Shown: piece by piece, positions 1 to 14,876 of the stretch | How the letters are laid out: each line of letters opens with the position of its first letter | Numbering within the stretch: the stretch's first letter is position 1 | The notes under the pieces: generated by a model | Databases searched by the model: none | What the model was told of the DNA's origin: nothing | What the model saw: the letters and a program-made list of their open reading frames with translations, nothing else | Program-made: the position numbers and the translations under genes | NCBI GenBank assembly: GCA_039654915.1 | Contig: CM077594.1 | Coordinates: 35,206,001-35,270,000, forward strand | Direction of reading: 5' to 3' | Length of the DNA: 64,000 nt | Source of the DNA: Aquilaria yunnanensis | Taxonomy: Eukaryota > Streptophyta > Magnoliopsida > Malvales > Thymelaeaceae

Positions 1-3000
1 AAACATTCACACCTAGTTTGGAGTGGAAACGTTCATAACTTGTTTAGAATGAAAGGGAAACATTTGCAACCTGTTTGGAAAAGAAATATTCATAACTTAT
101 TTGGAATGGTAACATTCATAACTTGTTTAGAATAAAGTGGAAACATTCACATCCTATTTGGAATAGAAACATTCATAACTTGTTTAGAAAGAAAGGGAAA
201 CATTTGAAACTTTTTGGAATAGACACATTCATAACTTGCTTGGAATGAAAACATTCACAACTAGTTTATAATGGAAGCATTCACAACTTGTTTAGAATGA
301 CATGGAAACATTCACAACTAGTTTGCAATGGAAACGTTCACGACTTGTTTAGAATGAAATGGAAACATTCACGACCTGTTTGGAATGAAACCATTGACAA
401 CTAGTTTGGAAAGGAAACATTCATAACTTGTGTAGAATGAAATGGAAACTTTCATTACTGGCTTGGATTCAAAAAATTTACAACCTGTTTAGAATGGAAC
501 GGAAACTTTCACAACTTGTTTAGGATGGAAAAAAAATTCACAACTAGTTTTTAATGGAAACATCACAACTAGTTTAGAACCAATACATTGACAACTCCTT
601 TAGAATGAAATTGAAACATTGACAACTTGTTTGGAATGGAAACATTCAGAACTTGTTTGTAATGAAATCAAAACATCCATAACTTGTTTGGAAGGGAAAC
701 ATTCAAAACTTATTTAGAAAGAAATGAAAACATTCAGGGCCTATTTGGGATAGAAACATCCACAACTTGTTCAGAATGAAATGGAAACATTTACAACCTA
801 TTTGGAATAGAAATACTCACAACTTGTTTGGAATGAAAATATTCACAACTTTTTTGGAGTGAAATGAAAACCTTAACAACTGGTTTGGAATAGTAACATT
901 CACAACATGTTTAGAAAGAAATGGAAACATTCCCAGCTAGTTTGGAATGGAAACATTCACAACCTGCTTAGAATGAAAAGGAAACATTCGCAACTTGTTT
1001 GTAATAGATACATTAACAACTTGCTTTGAATGAGATGGAAACATTCACAGTATGTTTGGAATGGAAACATTCACAACTCATTTTTAATGAAATGGAAACA
1101 TTTAAAAATAGTTTAGAATGGAAACATTCATAACATGTTAGAATAAAATCAAAATAATCATCACTTGTTTAGAGGCGACACATTCCCAGCTTGTTTAGAA
1201 TGATATGGAAACATTCACAACTTGTTTCAAATCGAAATAGTCACAACTTGTATGGAATGGAAACATTCACATTTTCTTTTAATGGAAAAGGAGACATTCA
1301 CAACTAGTTTGGAATCCAAACAATCACAATTGTTTGGGAGCAAAACATTCACCACTTGTTTAGAATGAAATGAAAACATTCATAGCCTGTTTGAAATAGA
1401 AACACTCTTAACTTATTTGGAATGAAATGGAAACATTCATAGCCTATTTGGAATAGAAGCATTCACAACTTGCTGGGAATGAAAATGTTCACAACTTATT
1501 TAGAGTGAAATGGAAACATTAACAAGTAGTTTGGAATGGAAACATTCACAACTTGTTTAAAAATAAATGAAATCATTCACAACTAGTTTGGAATGGAAAC
1601 GTTCACAACTTGTTTGAAATGAAATAGAAACATTCACAGCTAGTTTGGAATGGAAACATTCACAACTAATTTGCAATGGAAACTATCATAACTTGTTTTG
1701 AATAAAAGCATTTGGACCTCATTTAGAATATGATGGAAACACTGACAACTTGTTCGGAGTAGAAACATTGACAACTTATTGAAAATGGAAACATTTACAA
1801 CATGCTTAGAATAGATACATTCAGAACCTGTTTGGAATAAAAACATTTACAATACGTTTGGAATGAAAACATTCACAACTAGTTTGAAATGAAAACATTC
1901 ACAACTTGTTCGGAATAAAATGTAAACATTCACAATTTATTTGGAATAGAAACATTCACAACTTGTTTGCAATGAAATTGAAGAATTCACAACTTCCTTG
2001 GAATGAAAACATTCACAACTTGTTCACAACAAAATGGAAACATTCAGAACTAGTTTGGAATGGAAACGCTCAAAACTTGTTTAGAACAAAATGAAAACAT
2101 TCATAACTAGTTTGGAATCAAAACATTTGTAACTTGTTCGGAATCAAAACATTCACAACTTGTTTATAATGGAAAGGAAATATTCATAACTTCTTTAGAA
2201 TCAAATGGAAAGATTCTCAACTAGTTTGAAATGTAAAGATTTGTAACTTGTTTAGAATGAATTGGAAACATTCAGAGCTTGTTTGGAATTGGAACATTCA
2301 CAACTTGTTTAGAATGAAATGGAAACATCCATACCCTGTTCAGAATAAAAACATTAACAACTGGTTTGGAATGAAATCATTCACAACTTGTTTCGAATGA
2401 AATAGGAACATTCACAACTTATTTAAAATGAAATGGAAATATTCACACCTAGTTTAGATTGGAAACATTTACACCTTGTTTCGAATGAAATGGAAACATT
2501 AATAACTTGTTTGGAGTAGAAACATTAACAACATGTTTAGAATGAAATACAAACATTAATAACTTGTTTAGAATGAAATAAAAAATTCACAGCTAGTTTT
2601 GAATGGAAATAGTTACAACTAGTTTGGAATGAAATCATTCATAACTTGTTTAGAATAAAATGGAAACATTCATAGCTAGTTTTGAGCAGCAACATTCATA
2701 AATCATTCAAACTAGGATGGAAACATTCAGAACCTGTTTGGAAAAAAGACATTCACAACTTATTCAAAATGGAAACATTCACGACTTGTTTAGAATGAAA
2801 TGGTAACATTCACAACCAGTTTGGAATAAAAACATTCACAACCTCATTGAAATAGAAACATTTACAACTAGTTTGGACTGAAAACATTCATAACTAGTTT
2901 GGAATTGGAAACATTCATAACTTGTTTGTATTAAAATTGAAACATTCACAACATACTTAGGATGGAAACATTCACAACTTGTTTGCATTGGAAATATTCA

Positions 3001-6000
3001 CATCTTGTTTAGAATGAAATGGAGGCATTGACAATTAGTTTAGAGGGGGAACATTTACAATTAGTTTGGAATAGAAACATTCACAAGTGGTTTGGAATGG
3101 AAACATTCACAACTTATTTAGAATGAAATGGAAACATTAATGACTAGTTTTGAATGGAAACATTAAGAACTTGTTTGGAATGGTAACATTCACAACTAGT
3201 TTGGAAAGAAAACATTCATAACTTGTTTAGAATGAAATGAAAACATTCACAACTAGTTGGACTGGAATGGAAACGTTCATAACTTGTTGACAATGAAATG
3301 GAAACATTCAGAGTTTGTATGGAATCGAAACATTCACAACTTGTTTGGGATGGAAACATCCACAACTTGTTCAGAATGAAATGGAAACATTTAAAACTAG
3401 TTTGGAATGGAACATTGACAACTTATTTAGAATGAAATGGAAATATTCATAGCTTGTTCAGAATCAAAACACCCACAACTTGTTTAGAATGAGATGGAAA
3501 CATTACAAACTTGTTTGGAAAGGAAACATTCACAACTTGATTATAATGAAATGGAAACATTCACAACTTGTTTGGAATGGAAACATTCACAACTTGTTTG
3601 GAATGAAATGGAAACATTCACAACTTTGGAATGGAAACATTCATAACATGTTTAGGATGAAATGAAAACATTCACAAAAAGTTTGGAATGGAAACACTCA
3701 CAACCAGTTTTGAGTAGAAACATTAACAACTTGTTTGGAATGAATTGAAAACATTCATAGCTTGTATGGAGTAGAAACACTCACAGCTTGTTTCGACTGA
3801 ATTGGAAACAATTACAACCTGTTTGGAATGGAAAAATTCAGTACTAGTTGGGAATGAAAACAATGACAACTTGTGTTGGAATGAAATGAAAACTTTCACA
3901 TCTAGAATGAGTTGGAAACAAGTACAACAAGTTTGGAATGGAAATATTCATAACTTGTTTAGACTGAATTAGAAACATTCATAGCTTGTTTTGAGAACAA
4001 ACATTTAGAATTTGTTTAGAATAGAATTGAAACATTCACGACCTATTTGGAGTTAAAACATTCACAACTTATTCAAAATGGAAACATTGACAACATGTTT
4101 AGAATGAAATGAAAACATTGACAACCTGTATGGAATAGAAATGTTCACAGTCTGTTTGGAATAGACACATTCAAGACTATATTGGAATGAAAACATTCAA
4201 AACTAGTTTGGAATGGAAACATTTACAACTTGATTAGAATGAATTGGAAACCTTCATAACTTATTTAGAGTTGAAGCTTTCACAACTTGTTTAGAATGAA
4301 ATGGAAACATTTAGAACTTGTCTGGATTGAAAACATTCACAACTAGTTTAGAATAAAATGGAAACATTCACAACTAGTTTGGATTAAAAACATTTACATC
4401 TTGTTCGGAGAGGAAACATTCAGAACTTGTTTAGAATGAAATGGAATCATTCATGACTTGTTTGGAATGGAAACATTAGGAACATGTTCAAAATGGAAAC
4501 ATTCACAACTAGTTTATAAAGGAAACATTCACAACTTTCTTTGAATGTAATGGAAACATTCACAACAGGTTTGGATTGCAAACACTCATAACTAGTTTTG
4601 AATGTAAAGATTCACAACTTGTTTAGAATGAATTGGAAGCATTCACAACCTATTCGGAATAGAAACATTCATAACTTGCTTAGAATGAAAACATTTACAA
4701 GTTGTTTAGAATGAAATGAAAACATTCCCAACTAGTTCAGATTAGAAACATTCACAACTTATTGAGAGGGAAATGGACACATTCACAACTATTTCAAAAT
4801 GGAGATATTCACAACTTCTTTTGAATGAAATAGAAACATTCCCAACTTATTTAGGGTACAAATGTTCACAGCTTGTTCAGAATAAAATGCAAACATTCAT
4901 AACTTGTTTAGAACAGAAACATTCACAACTTGTTTAGAATGAAATGGAAATTCACAACTTGTTTAGAATAGAAACATTCACAACTTGTTTAGAATGAAAT
5001 GGAAACATTCACAGCTAATTTGGAAAACAAGCATTCACAACTTGTTTAGAATCAAGTGGAAACATTCACATCCAGTTTGGATTGGAAACATTCACAACTT
5101 GTTTACAATGCAATGGAAAAGTTCACAACTTGTTTGCAATAGAAACAATTACAACTTGTTTAGAATAAAGTGGACATAGTCACAACTTTTTGGAACAGAA
5201 ACATTCACAGTTTTTTTGGAATGGAAACATTCACAACTTCTTTATATAGAAATCAAAATAATCAAAACTTGTTTGGAATGGAAACATACACAACATGTTG
5301 AGAATAGAAACATTCACAGCTTGTTTGGATTAGAAATGTTCACAAGCTGTCTGGATTAGAAACATTCACAACCTTTTAGGATAGAAAACACCCACAACTT
5401 CTTTAGATGGAAATGGAAACATTCAAAACTACTTTGGAATGGAACCAATCACAACTTGTTTAGAATGAAATGGAAACATTCACAACTAGTCTATAATGGA
5501 AAAATTCATAACTTCTTTAGAATGAAATGGAAACATTCATAGCCTGTTTTGAATAAAAACATCCAAAACTTGTTTAGAATGCAATCGAAACATTGAAAAC
5601 CTCTTTGGAATAAAAACAATCACAACTTATTTAGAATGGAAACATTCACAAGATGTATATAATCATAAGCAAATATTCACAACCTGTTTGCCGTAGAAAC
5701 AATCACAACCTATTGGGAATGAAGACATTCATAACAAGTTTGGAATGAAAAACTCATAACTTGTTTGGAGTGGGAACATTCATAACTTGTTTAGATTGAA
5801 ATGGAAACATTCATAACTTTTTTGGAATAAAAAGACTCACAACTTGTTTAGAATGAAATGGAAACATTCACAGGTTGTTTGAAATGGAAACATTAATAAC
5901 TTGTTTGGAATGGAAACATTCACAACCTATTTTCAATGGAACGGAAACATTCACAACTATCTTGGATAGAAAACATTCGTAACTCATTTAGAAAGAAATG

Positions 6001-9000
6001 AAACGTTCACAACTAGTTTTAATGAAAACATTCACTACAAGTTTAGAGTGAAATAGTAAAATTAAAAGCTTGTTTGGAATTGAAACATTCCCAACTTGTT
6101 TGGAAGAGAAACATTCACAACTTGTTTAGAATGAAGTGGAGACATTCAAAGCAAGTTTGGAATGAAAACGTTGACAACTTGTTTATAATGAAATGGAAAG
6201 ATTCGCAACTTGTTTGGAATCAAACCATTCACAACTGGTTTAAATTGAAATGGAAACATTAAAGAGTTGTTTGGAATGGAAACATTCGCAACCTATTCAT
6301 AATGAAATGGAAAGATTCACAACTAGTTTGGAATTGAAACATTCAGAACTTGTTGAGAATAAAATGGAAACCTTTACAACTACTTTTAAATTGAAAAGTT
6401 CACAACATCTTTAGAATCAAATGGAAACATTCATAACTAGGTTTAGAATGGAAACACTTACAACTAGGTTTGAATGGATACATTCACAACTTGTTTAGAA
6501 TAAAATTGAAACATTCACAGCTTGTTTGGAATAGAAACATTCACAACTTATTTAGAATGAATTGGAAGCATTCACAACCTGTTTGGAATAGAAACATTCA
6601 CAACTTGAATGGAATGGAAGCATTCATAGCTCGTTCAGAATGAAATCGAAAGATTCCTAGCAAGTTCAAAATAAAAATTCACAACTGATTGAGAAGGAAA
6701 TGGAAATATTCAAAATTAGTTTGGAGTGAAAACAATCACAACGTGTTTAGTTTGGAATGGAAACATTCACAACTTGTTTATAATCGAAATATTCATAACT
6801 TTTTTAGAATGAAATGGAAACATTCACAATTTGTTATGAATCGAAACATTCAGAAATTGTTCAGAATACAATGGTAATATTCGCAACCAATTTGGAAAAT
6901 AAACATTCATAACTTTTTTGGAAAGGGAAAATTCACAACATGGTAAGGATGAAATGGAAGCATTGACAACCTATTTAGAATAGAAACATTGACAACCTGT
7001 TTGGAATAAAAAAAATTAACAACTAGTTCGGAATGAGAACATTCACACCTATTTTGGAACCAAAACATTCATAACCTGTTTCGAATGAAATGGGAACATT
7101 CACAACTTATTTCGAATAGAAACATTCACAACTTGTTTATAATGAAATAGAAACATTCACAACTAGTTTGGAAAATAATAATTCATAACTTGTTTTGAAT
7201 GCAAACATTCACAACTTGTTTAGAATGAAATGGGGGCATTTATGACTAGTTTGGAAAGAAAGCATTAAGACCTTGTTTGGTATGGAAACAATCAAAACTT
7301 GTTCAAAATGAAATGGAAACATTCACAACTAGTTTGGAAAGCAAATAGTCACAACTTATTTAGAATGAAATGGAAACATTCACAACTAGTTTGGAATGAA
7401 AATATTAAAACTAGTTTTGCATGTGAACATTCACAACTTGTTTAGAATGAATTGGAAACATTCACAACTTGTTTATAATAAAAACATCGGCAACTTGTTT
7501 AGAATGAATCAGAAACATTCACAACCTATTTGGAATAGAAACATTCATAGCATTCTTAGAATGGAAACTTTCACCAGTTGTTTAGAATGAAATTGAAAAT
7601 TCTTAGCTAGTTTGGAATAGAAACATTCATAACTTATTAAGAAGGAAAGGGAAACATTCACAACTAGTTTGACATGGAAATATTCACAACTTCTTTAGAA
7701 TGAATTAGAAACATTTGCAAGTTGTTTGGATTAGAAATATTCAGAACCTATTTAGAATGGAATGGAAACATTCATAACTTATTCAGAGTGGAAACATTCA
7801 CAACTTATTTAGAGCGAAATGGAAACTATCACAACTTGTTCAGAATAAAATGGAACCATTCACAACATCATTAGAATCCAAATATTCACAACTTGTTTGG
7901 AACAAATTGGAAGCATTCCCGACTACCTTAGAATGGAAACATTGACAACTTGTGTAGAATGAAATGGAATCATTCATAACTTGTTTAAAATGAAATGGAA
8001 ACATTCACAAGTTGTTTCGATTGGAAACATTCACAACTTGTTTAGAATCAAATGGAAACAATCACAACTTGTTCGGAATGGAAACATTCACAACTTGTTT
8101 GGACTGAAAGCATTCACAACCTATTTAAAATGAAATGGAAACATTCACAACTAGTTTAGAACAAAAACATTCACAACTTGTTTGTAATGTAAATATTAAC
8201 AACTTGTTCAGAATGGAAACAGTTACAACTTGTTTTGAATGAAGTGGAAACATTTAGAACCTGTTTGGAATGGAAACATTCACAAGTTGTTTGGAATAAA
8301 AACATTCACAACTTGTTTAGAATGAAATGGAAAAATTCACAACTTCTTTGGATTGGAAACATTCACAAGTTGTATATATCGAAATTGGTACATTCACTAT
8401 GCATTTGGAAAGTAAACAATCATAACTTGTTTGGAATGGAAACATTCACAACTTGTTTCGAATAAAATGCAAACATTAACAAATTGTTTAGAATGAAAGG
8501 AAACATTCACAACTAGTTTGGAATGGAAAAATTCACAACTTGTTCGGTCTAGAAACTTTGACAACTTCTTTAGAATGAAATGGAAACATTCACAACTTGT
8601 TTGGAATGGAAACATTCGCACTTGTTTAGAATCAAATGTAAACATTCACAGCTAGTTTGGAATGGAAACATTCAAAACTTGTTTAGAATGAAATTGAGAC
8701 ATTCACCACTTGCTTGGAATGGAAACATTCACAACTTGTCTGGAATGAAATGGAAACGTTCACAATGAGTTTGCAATGGAAACGTTCACAATGAGTTTGG
8801 AATGGAAACATTCACAACTTGTTTAGAATGAAGTGCAAACATCCACAACTTGTTTGGAAAGGAAACATTCACAACTTGTTTAGATTGGAAACGTTGACAT
8901 CTTGTTTATAATAAAATTGAAACTTTGATAGCTAGTCTGGAATGGAAACTCTCAAAACTTGTCTGGAGTGGAAACATTTACAACTCGTTTCGGTTGGAAA

Positions 9001-12000
9001 CCTTCACAACTTGTTTGGAATGGAAAGATTGACAACTTGTTTATAAGGAATTGGAAAAATTAACTACTAGTTTGGAATGTAAACATTCACAACTTGTTTG
9101 GAATGGACACATTCACAACTCATTTTTAATGAAATGGAAACATTTACAACATGTTTAGAATGAAATGGAAATATTAACAACTAGTTTCAATTGGAAACGT
9201 TCACAACTTGTTTAGAGTCAAATAGGAAGATTAAGAACTTGTTTGGAATGGAAACTTTTACAACCCATTTACAGTGAAATAGAAAAATTTAGAACAAGTT
9301 TAGAATCGAAACATTGGCAACTTGTTTGGAATTAATTTGAAACATTCACCACTTGTTTAGAATTCAAACACTGACAACTTATTTGGAATGACATGGAAAC
9401 ACTCATAGTGAGTTCAGAATGGAGACATTCATGACATTTTATGAATTGAAACATTCACAAGATGTTTAGAATGAAGTGGAAATATTTAGAACTTGTTGAG
9501 AACGGCAAAATTCACAACTTGTTTAAATTGAAATGGAAGCATTTACAACTAGTTTAGAATGGAAACGTTCACAACTTGTTTGGATTTGAAAGATTAAAAA
9601 CTTGTTTAAAATGAGATCAAAACATTCAAAGCTAATTTAGAATGGAAACATTCACAACTTGTTTGGAACGTAAACAATCACAAGTTGTTATGATAGGAAA
9701 CATTCACAACTTGCTTGGAATGAAATGGAAATAATCACATTGAGTTTGGAAAGGAAATGTTCACAACTTGTTTGGAATGAAATGGAAATATTCACAACTA
9801 GTTTGGAATGGAAACACCCATAACTAGTTTGGAATGGAAACATTCACAACTTGTTTAAAATGAAATGGAATCATTCAAAACTTGTTTGCAATAGAAACTT
9901 TCAAAACTTGTTTGGATTAAATTGGAAACAATCACAACCTCTTTGGAATAGAAACATTCACAAGTTTCTTAGAATTGAAACGTTCACAATTTGTTTAGAA
10001 AGAAACAGAAACATTCCCAGCTAGTTTAGAATGGAAATCTTTGTAAAATATTAAGAATGAAATGGAAACATTCACAACTAGTTTGGCATGGTAACATTCA
10101 CAAATTCTTTAGAATGAAATGGAAACATTCACAACTTGCTTGGAAATGAAACATTCACAGCTTGTTTACAGTGAAATGGAAACAACAACAACTTATTTTG
10201 AATGAAATGGGAACATTCATAACTTGTTTAGAAGGAAATAGAATCAATCACAGCTAGTTTGGAATGAAAACATTCAAAACTTGTTTGGAATGTAAACACT
10301 GACAACTCGCTTAGAATGAAAAGAAAATATTCGCAACTTGTTTAGAATAGTAACATTCCCAACTTGTTTCAAATGAAATGGAAACATTTAGAACTTATAT
10401 GAATCACAACACTCACAACTTGTTTAGAATGAAATTGAAACATTCAAAACTTATTTACATAGAAACATTCAAAACTTGTTTGGCGTGGAAACATACAAAA
10501 CTTCTTCAGAGAGAAATGTAAACATTCACAACTTGTTTGGAATGGAGACTTTTACAAGTTGTTTAGAATGAAATGGAAACATTCACAAGTACTGTAGAAT
10601 GGAGAGATTCACAACTTTTTTGTAGTGGAAACAATCACAACTGCTTTGGAATGAAATAAGAACATTCATAATTTTTTTGGAATAGAAATGTTCACAACTT
10701 GTTAAGAACGAATTGGAAACAATTCTGACTAGTTTGGAATGGAAAATTCACAACATGTTTAGAATGGAACCATATACAACTTGTTTAGAATGAAACAGAA
10801 AGATTCAAAACTTGTTTGGAATGGAAACATTCACAAGTTGTTTAGATTGGAAACATTTACAACTTCTTTAGAATGAAATGGAAGCATTCACATTTGTTAC
10901 GAATGGAAATATTGACAACTTCTTTAGAAAGAAATGGAAACCTTAACAACTTATTTAAGATGGAATGGAAATATTCACAACTTTTTCAGAATAGAGACCT
11001 TAACAACCTATGTTGACTAAAATGGACACAACTAGTTTGGAATGGAAACATTCATAACTTGTTTAGAATCAAATCTAAACAATCACAACATGTTTAGAAT
11101 GAAATAGAAACATTCACAACTTATTTGGAATATAAACATTGACAACTTGTTTAGATAGGAAACATTCATAGCTTGTTTAGAATGAAATGGAAAAAATAAT
11201 AACTTGTTTGGAATGAAATGAAAACATTCACAACTTGTTTGGAATAGAAACATTCATAACTTGTTTTGAATGAAATGGAAACATTACCAACATGTTTAGA
11301 ATGAAATGGAAACACTCACAACCTTTGTAGAATGAAATGGAAACTGTAACAACTTATTTGGAATGGAAAGCTTCACAACTTGTTGAAATGGAAGTGGAAA
11401 CACTAAGAACCAGTTGGCAATGGAAACATTCACAACTCGTTTGGAATTGAAAAATTCACTACTTGTATAGAATGAAATGGAAACAATCACAACTAGATTG
11501 AAATGCACAAAAATGCACTACATATTTGGAATGGAAACATTAACAACTCGTTTAGAATGAAATGGAAACATTCACAACTTATTCGGAATGAAAATATTCA
11601 CAACATGCTGAGAATGAAATGGAAACATTCACAAGTAGCTTCGAATGGAAACATTCAAAACTTATTTGGAATGGAAATATTAACAACTTGTTTGGAATGG
11701 AAAGAATTACAACTTATTTAGAATGAAATTGAAACATTCAGAACCTGTTTAGAATAGAAACTTTCACCACTCATTTGGAATCAAACGATTCACAGCATGT
11801 TTAGAATGAAATAAAAATATTCAGAACTTTTTTGGATCGGAAACATTCATAACTTGTTGATAATGAAATAGATACATTTACTACTATTTTGGAATGTAAA
11901 CATTCACAACTTGTTTGGAATGGAAACATTGACAACTTGTTTAGAAGGAAACGCAAACATTAACAACTTGTTTATAATCCAATGGAATCATTCACAATAA

Positions 12001-12071
12001 GTTTGGAAGGGAAAGTTTCACAACTTCTTCATAATGAAATGGAAACATTAACAACTTATTTGGAGTGGAAA
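1..12071. repeat. Satellite array, block 1 (26/31-bp monomers)
   Basis: Tandem satellite with the core GAAACATTCACAACTTGTTT. Two monomer forms alternate, one of 26 bp ending in GGAATG and one of 31 bp with an added GAAAT/AAATG step, giving a 57-bp dimer; runs of the same form also occur. Monomers differ from each other at many positions, so the array is old and poorly homogenised. Because 57 is a multiple of three, a dimer can stay open in one frame and yields apparent 60-85 residue peptides of repeating 19-residue units, which are not genes. No host gene or other element is visible across these 12 kb. The array runs off the left edge. Confidence 0.95.
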
Positions 12072-13259
12072 TGTCACTCACTCTAGGGTAGTCCAATTAT
12101 CGTGCCAAAATTGTGCATTTAAACTCCCAAGATTGGTAATGTTCTGTAGGCCATCAGAACACTACCCTTAGTGTGCATACCCAAGTGGCCCTCTTGTGCA
12201 CTATGTAAACACATGCATGTTGGTCCAACCATCACACACATATTCACATTTCATGCACACCATGATAGTAAGGAAGGAAAACAATAGCACAAGTCTTAAT
12301 CTTGGCTACGACACATTAGGCAATCTTGTTAAGTTCTAGTGAGCAGCCATTGCACCTGTAACTTCCACCAATAAACTGTATCATTCTAGCCATGTAACCC
12401 TTGTTTTCTTTGCTCCATTATCAAGTAGAGACTTAGAGAAAACTGAGAAATTTTTTTTTACATCAATAACCCACCTATGGACCTAGTTATGGATTTTTCA
12501 AGTTGGTTACAAAATTCTGACCAAATGAACAGTAACTTAGCCAACTTTGCAACATCATATCCTTGGCTAAAGTGCTCCAAATTAAAAAATTTCTATTCTT
12601 AGTTCGACCTCTAGATGTTCTCTAGGTGTGGTCAAAATTTCATACCAAGATTCCTTCTACATAGGGAGATATATTTCATAACTGTGCAAACACTTCATTC
12701 ATAAGAGAAAAGCCCTCCAAGGCTACCTGTATTTGTCCATTATACATAGGAAATACATTCCCTTGCATTTTACAACCATATGTGGCTGAAATAGAATTTA
12801 CAAGTAAGCTGCCCATTATTCACACTTAGGCAGCTTTGCACCACATCACTTACATAGCCAAAACATTACTTAAATGTTCACATACTTGTCTCATTTTACA
12901 AACACTACATGTAAATGCATACATGCACTACATAATGGTCTTAACTCAGCTATATATACACCCTAAGTTGCAAGAGTACCGGAGACACAATGGACTCCAG
13001 AACAGGATGCTGGATAGCTGCTGCACAACACAATAAGTATTGACCATTCAAAATAACAAATGTGCTCCTAAAATCACCAAACTTTCCAGATCATAACTAG
13101 ACATATGGAAGTTAATGTACCTGAAATTTTATATCAAAACTCAAACCAAAAATGTCAGTTTGAATGAGATCTTTCTTCTGGACCTGAAATGATAGAATTG
13201 GGGGATGTAAGTTTCATTAAGTAACTTAGTAAGCATAACACTTGTATTCAATCGGCAAT

Positions 13260-14589
13260 TGTTGGGTATCGGGAGCCAAATAAGCGTAGCGAAACTTAAC
13301 CGAAACCCTCCAGGATCCAAGTGAAACAGGGTAAACCGGGTGTTCGAAAATTTTCATACCTAATTTTCAATTGAGATATCTCACCCAACTGTAAAGTCGA
13401 ATCATAAAACCTGAACAGCTGACATGTTCAAGGTCTCTATGGTATCCACACGAACCTTTTGGGATCACCACACTTGTACTGTGTTCCGGCAGATGCATTT
13501 CTCTTGCATTTGCAGTGCTAGCTTGCATCCTCCAAGGAATTGTAAGAGAAGAGTGCAGCTGTCCTTTTGGGAGGCTAGGGCAGGAAGCTAAAAATTTCTC
13601 ACTAAAAGTTATATTTATAGTGAGACTCAACTTCCAGGCCTAATGGGTTTCAAAGCCCTAATCCAATTAGGCTTTAATTTTGGGTTTAATAATGGCTCAA
13701 CTCTTGGTCCCATTATTAATACGAAATTATTGTGAAACCATAACCCAAATAATTAGCCCATGCACTCTAATGATCCAAATAGCTCTATGTGTGTGACCCA
13801 ATAGGCTCTTACCACGTTCACAGTGATCATAAATCACATTTACGATCATCACCAATATATGCCATTGTCCCTTTGTCCAAGATATCAAGACTAAGCACGA
13901 GACATGGAATGTGTCACTCTCGTATAGCCCAATCTTTGGTTTCTTGATTACCGAGTAGACCAACTTAAACTGATGACATTGATATCGTATATCAACTCAT
14001 CTGAGCATGGCCATGCATTTTTCTAAGTCTTACTCTATCAAGGGGCCCGAAGATATCACTCCTGTTATATAGGAGGGACAAATCCCATCTTGATCATACA
14101 AATCCCTCCGCATGATATGTGACATCCCAATGACCTCCTTCAAGTTCACTCAGTCACAAGCAACAAAGGGAAGTATCAAAGTATGTGACTCACATGTAGG
14201 GAACCTTGATGACCGTAGGTCAAAGGACTACATATACCATGATCACTATGAGAATCACTTATGACACTTATATAACGATCCATGTAGTATTCTCATGGTG
14301 GGTCAGTCCAGTAACAAGTTCTCCAACTTGTACCCATACGTAGACTATATATCTCATATTAGTCTCCATATATGCTAGTCATTATGTATCATTGAAAGTC
14401 GCTCCACAATAATACTAGACTGGGGACATTTAAGAATATCATTATTCTAGGGTTACAATTATGTTTATTATGTTACGCAGAAACAAAACAACAAACATAA
14501 TTGATGGATTAATGCCTTCATAAAATATCATGACTCAATGTGCAAAAATACCATCATCTCATGATTGGCTTTTGGGCACAACACTAACA
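13260..14589 (-). repeat. Copia LTR (family B), 3' LTR of a truncated element
   Basis: The sequence begins TGTTGGGTATCGGG and ends ACACTAACA, matching four other ~1.41-kb copies in the window. At 1,330 bp it is shorter mainly because of one 83-bp deletion near 13,840 between 11-bp direct repeats (TTTAYGATCAT) that are both still present in the copy at 43,908. On the minus strand it lies directly downstream of a polypurine tract (14,590-14,602) and the end of a copia RNase H, which makes it the 3' LTR and fixes the orientation of the whole family. Confidence 0.9.
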
Positions 14590-14876
14590 ATCTCCCACTT
14601 GCACTAAAAGCCAATCATCCATGTATCTAACACCAATGGACCTAGAATGGCTATCATGCTTTTGCTACATGAGGGGCTTTGTCAGTGGATCAGCAATGTT
14701 GCTGTCTGTCGAAGTCCTGCATATCCTTACATCACCCTTCCCGATGATCTCCCTGATGAAATGATAGCATCGAAGTATGTGTTTGATCACTAGTGAGATC
14801 GAAGTTCCTTAGCTTGTGTGATTGCTCCATTGTTGTCGCAATAAAGCTCTATTGGGTCAGCAATGCTTGGAACAAC
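14590..14876 (-). pseudogene. Ty1/copia pol 3' end: RNase H remnant
   Basis: On the minus strand this encodes the last ~95 residues of a copia polyprotein. The motif LYCDNNGAI lies near 14,850, then KELRSH, then after a frameshift near 14,795 a stretch with YHFIREIIGKGDVRI and the copia hallmark IADPLTKPL (about 14,670). RNase H degrades the RNA strand during reverse transcription. The frame carries stops and a frameshift and everything upstream (gag, PR, IN, RT, 5' LTR) is missing. At about 14,876 the sequence switches back to family A LTR, so a deletion joined the middle of the copia element to the host LTR. The tract AAGTGGGAGAT next to the LTR fits a polypurine tract. Confidence 0.85.

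Noticed and set aside
1906..2094. Apparent small proteins of repeating KHSQLVWN/GNIHNLFRMK units throughout the satellite blocks, on both strands
   Set aside because: They follow the 57-bp dimer, which is 19 codons long, with no start context, conservation beyond the repeat or stable length. They are by-products of the satellite.
1..12071. CRISPR-like short repeats
   Set aside because: The repeats of 26 and 31 bp follow each other without unique spacers, no cas genes are present and the context is a plant genome.
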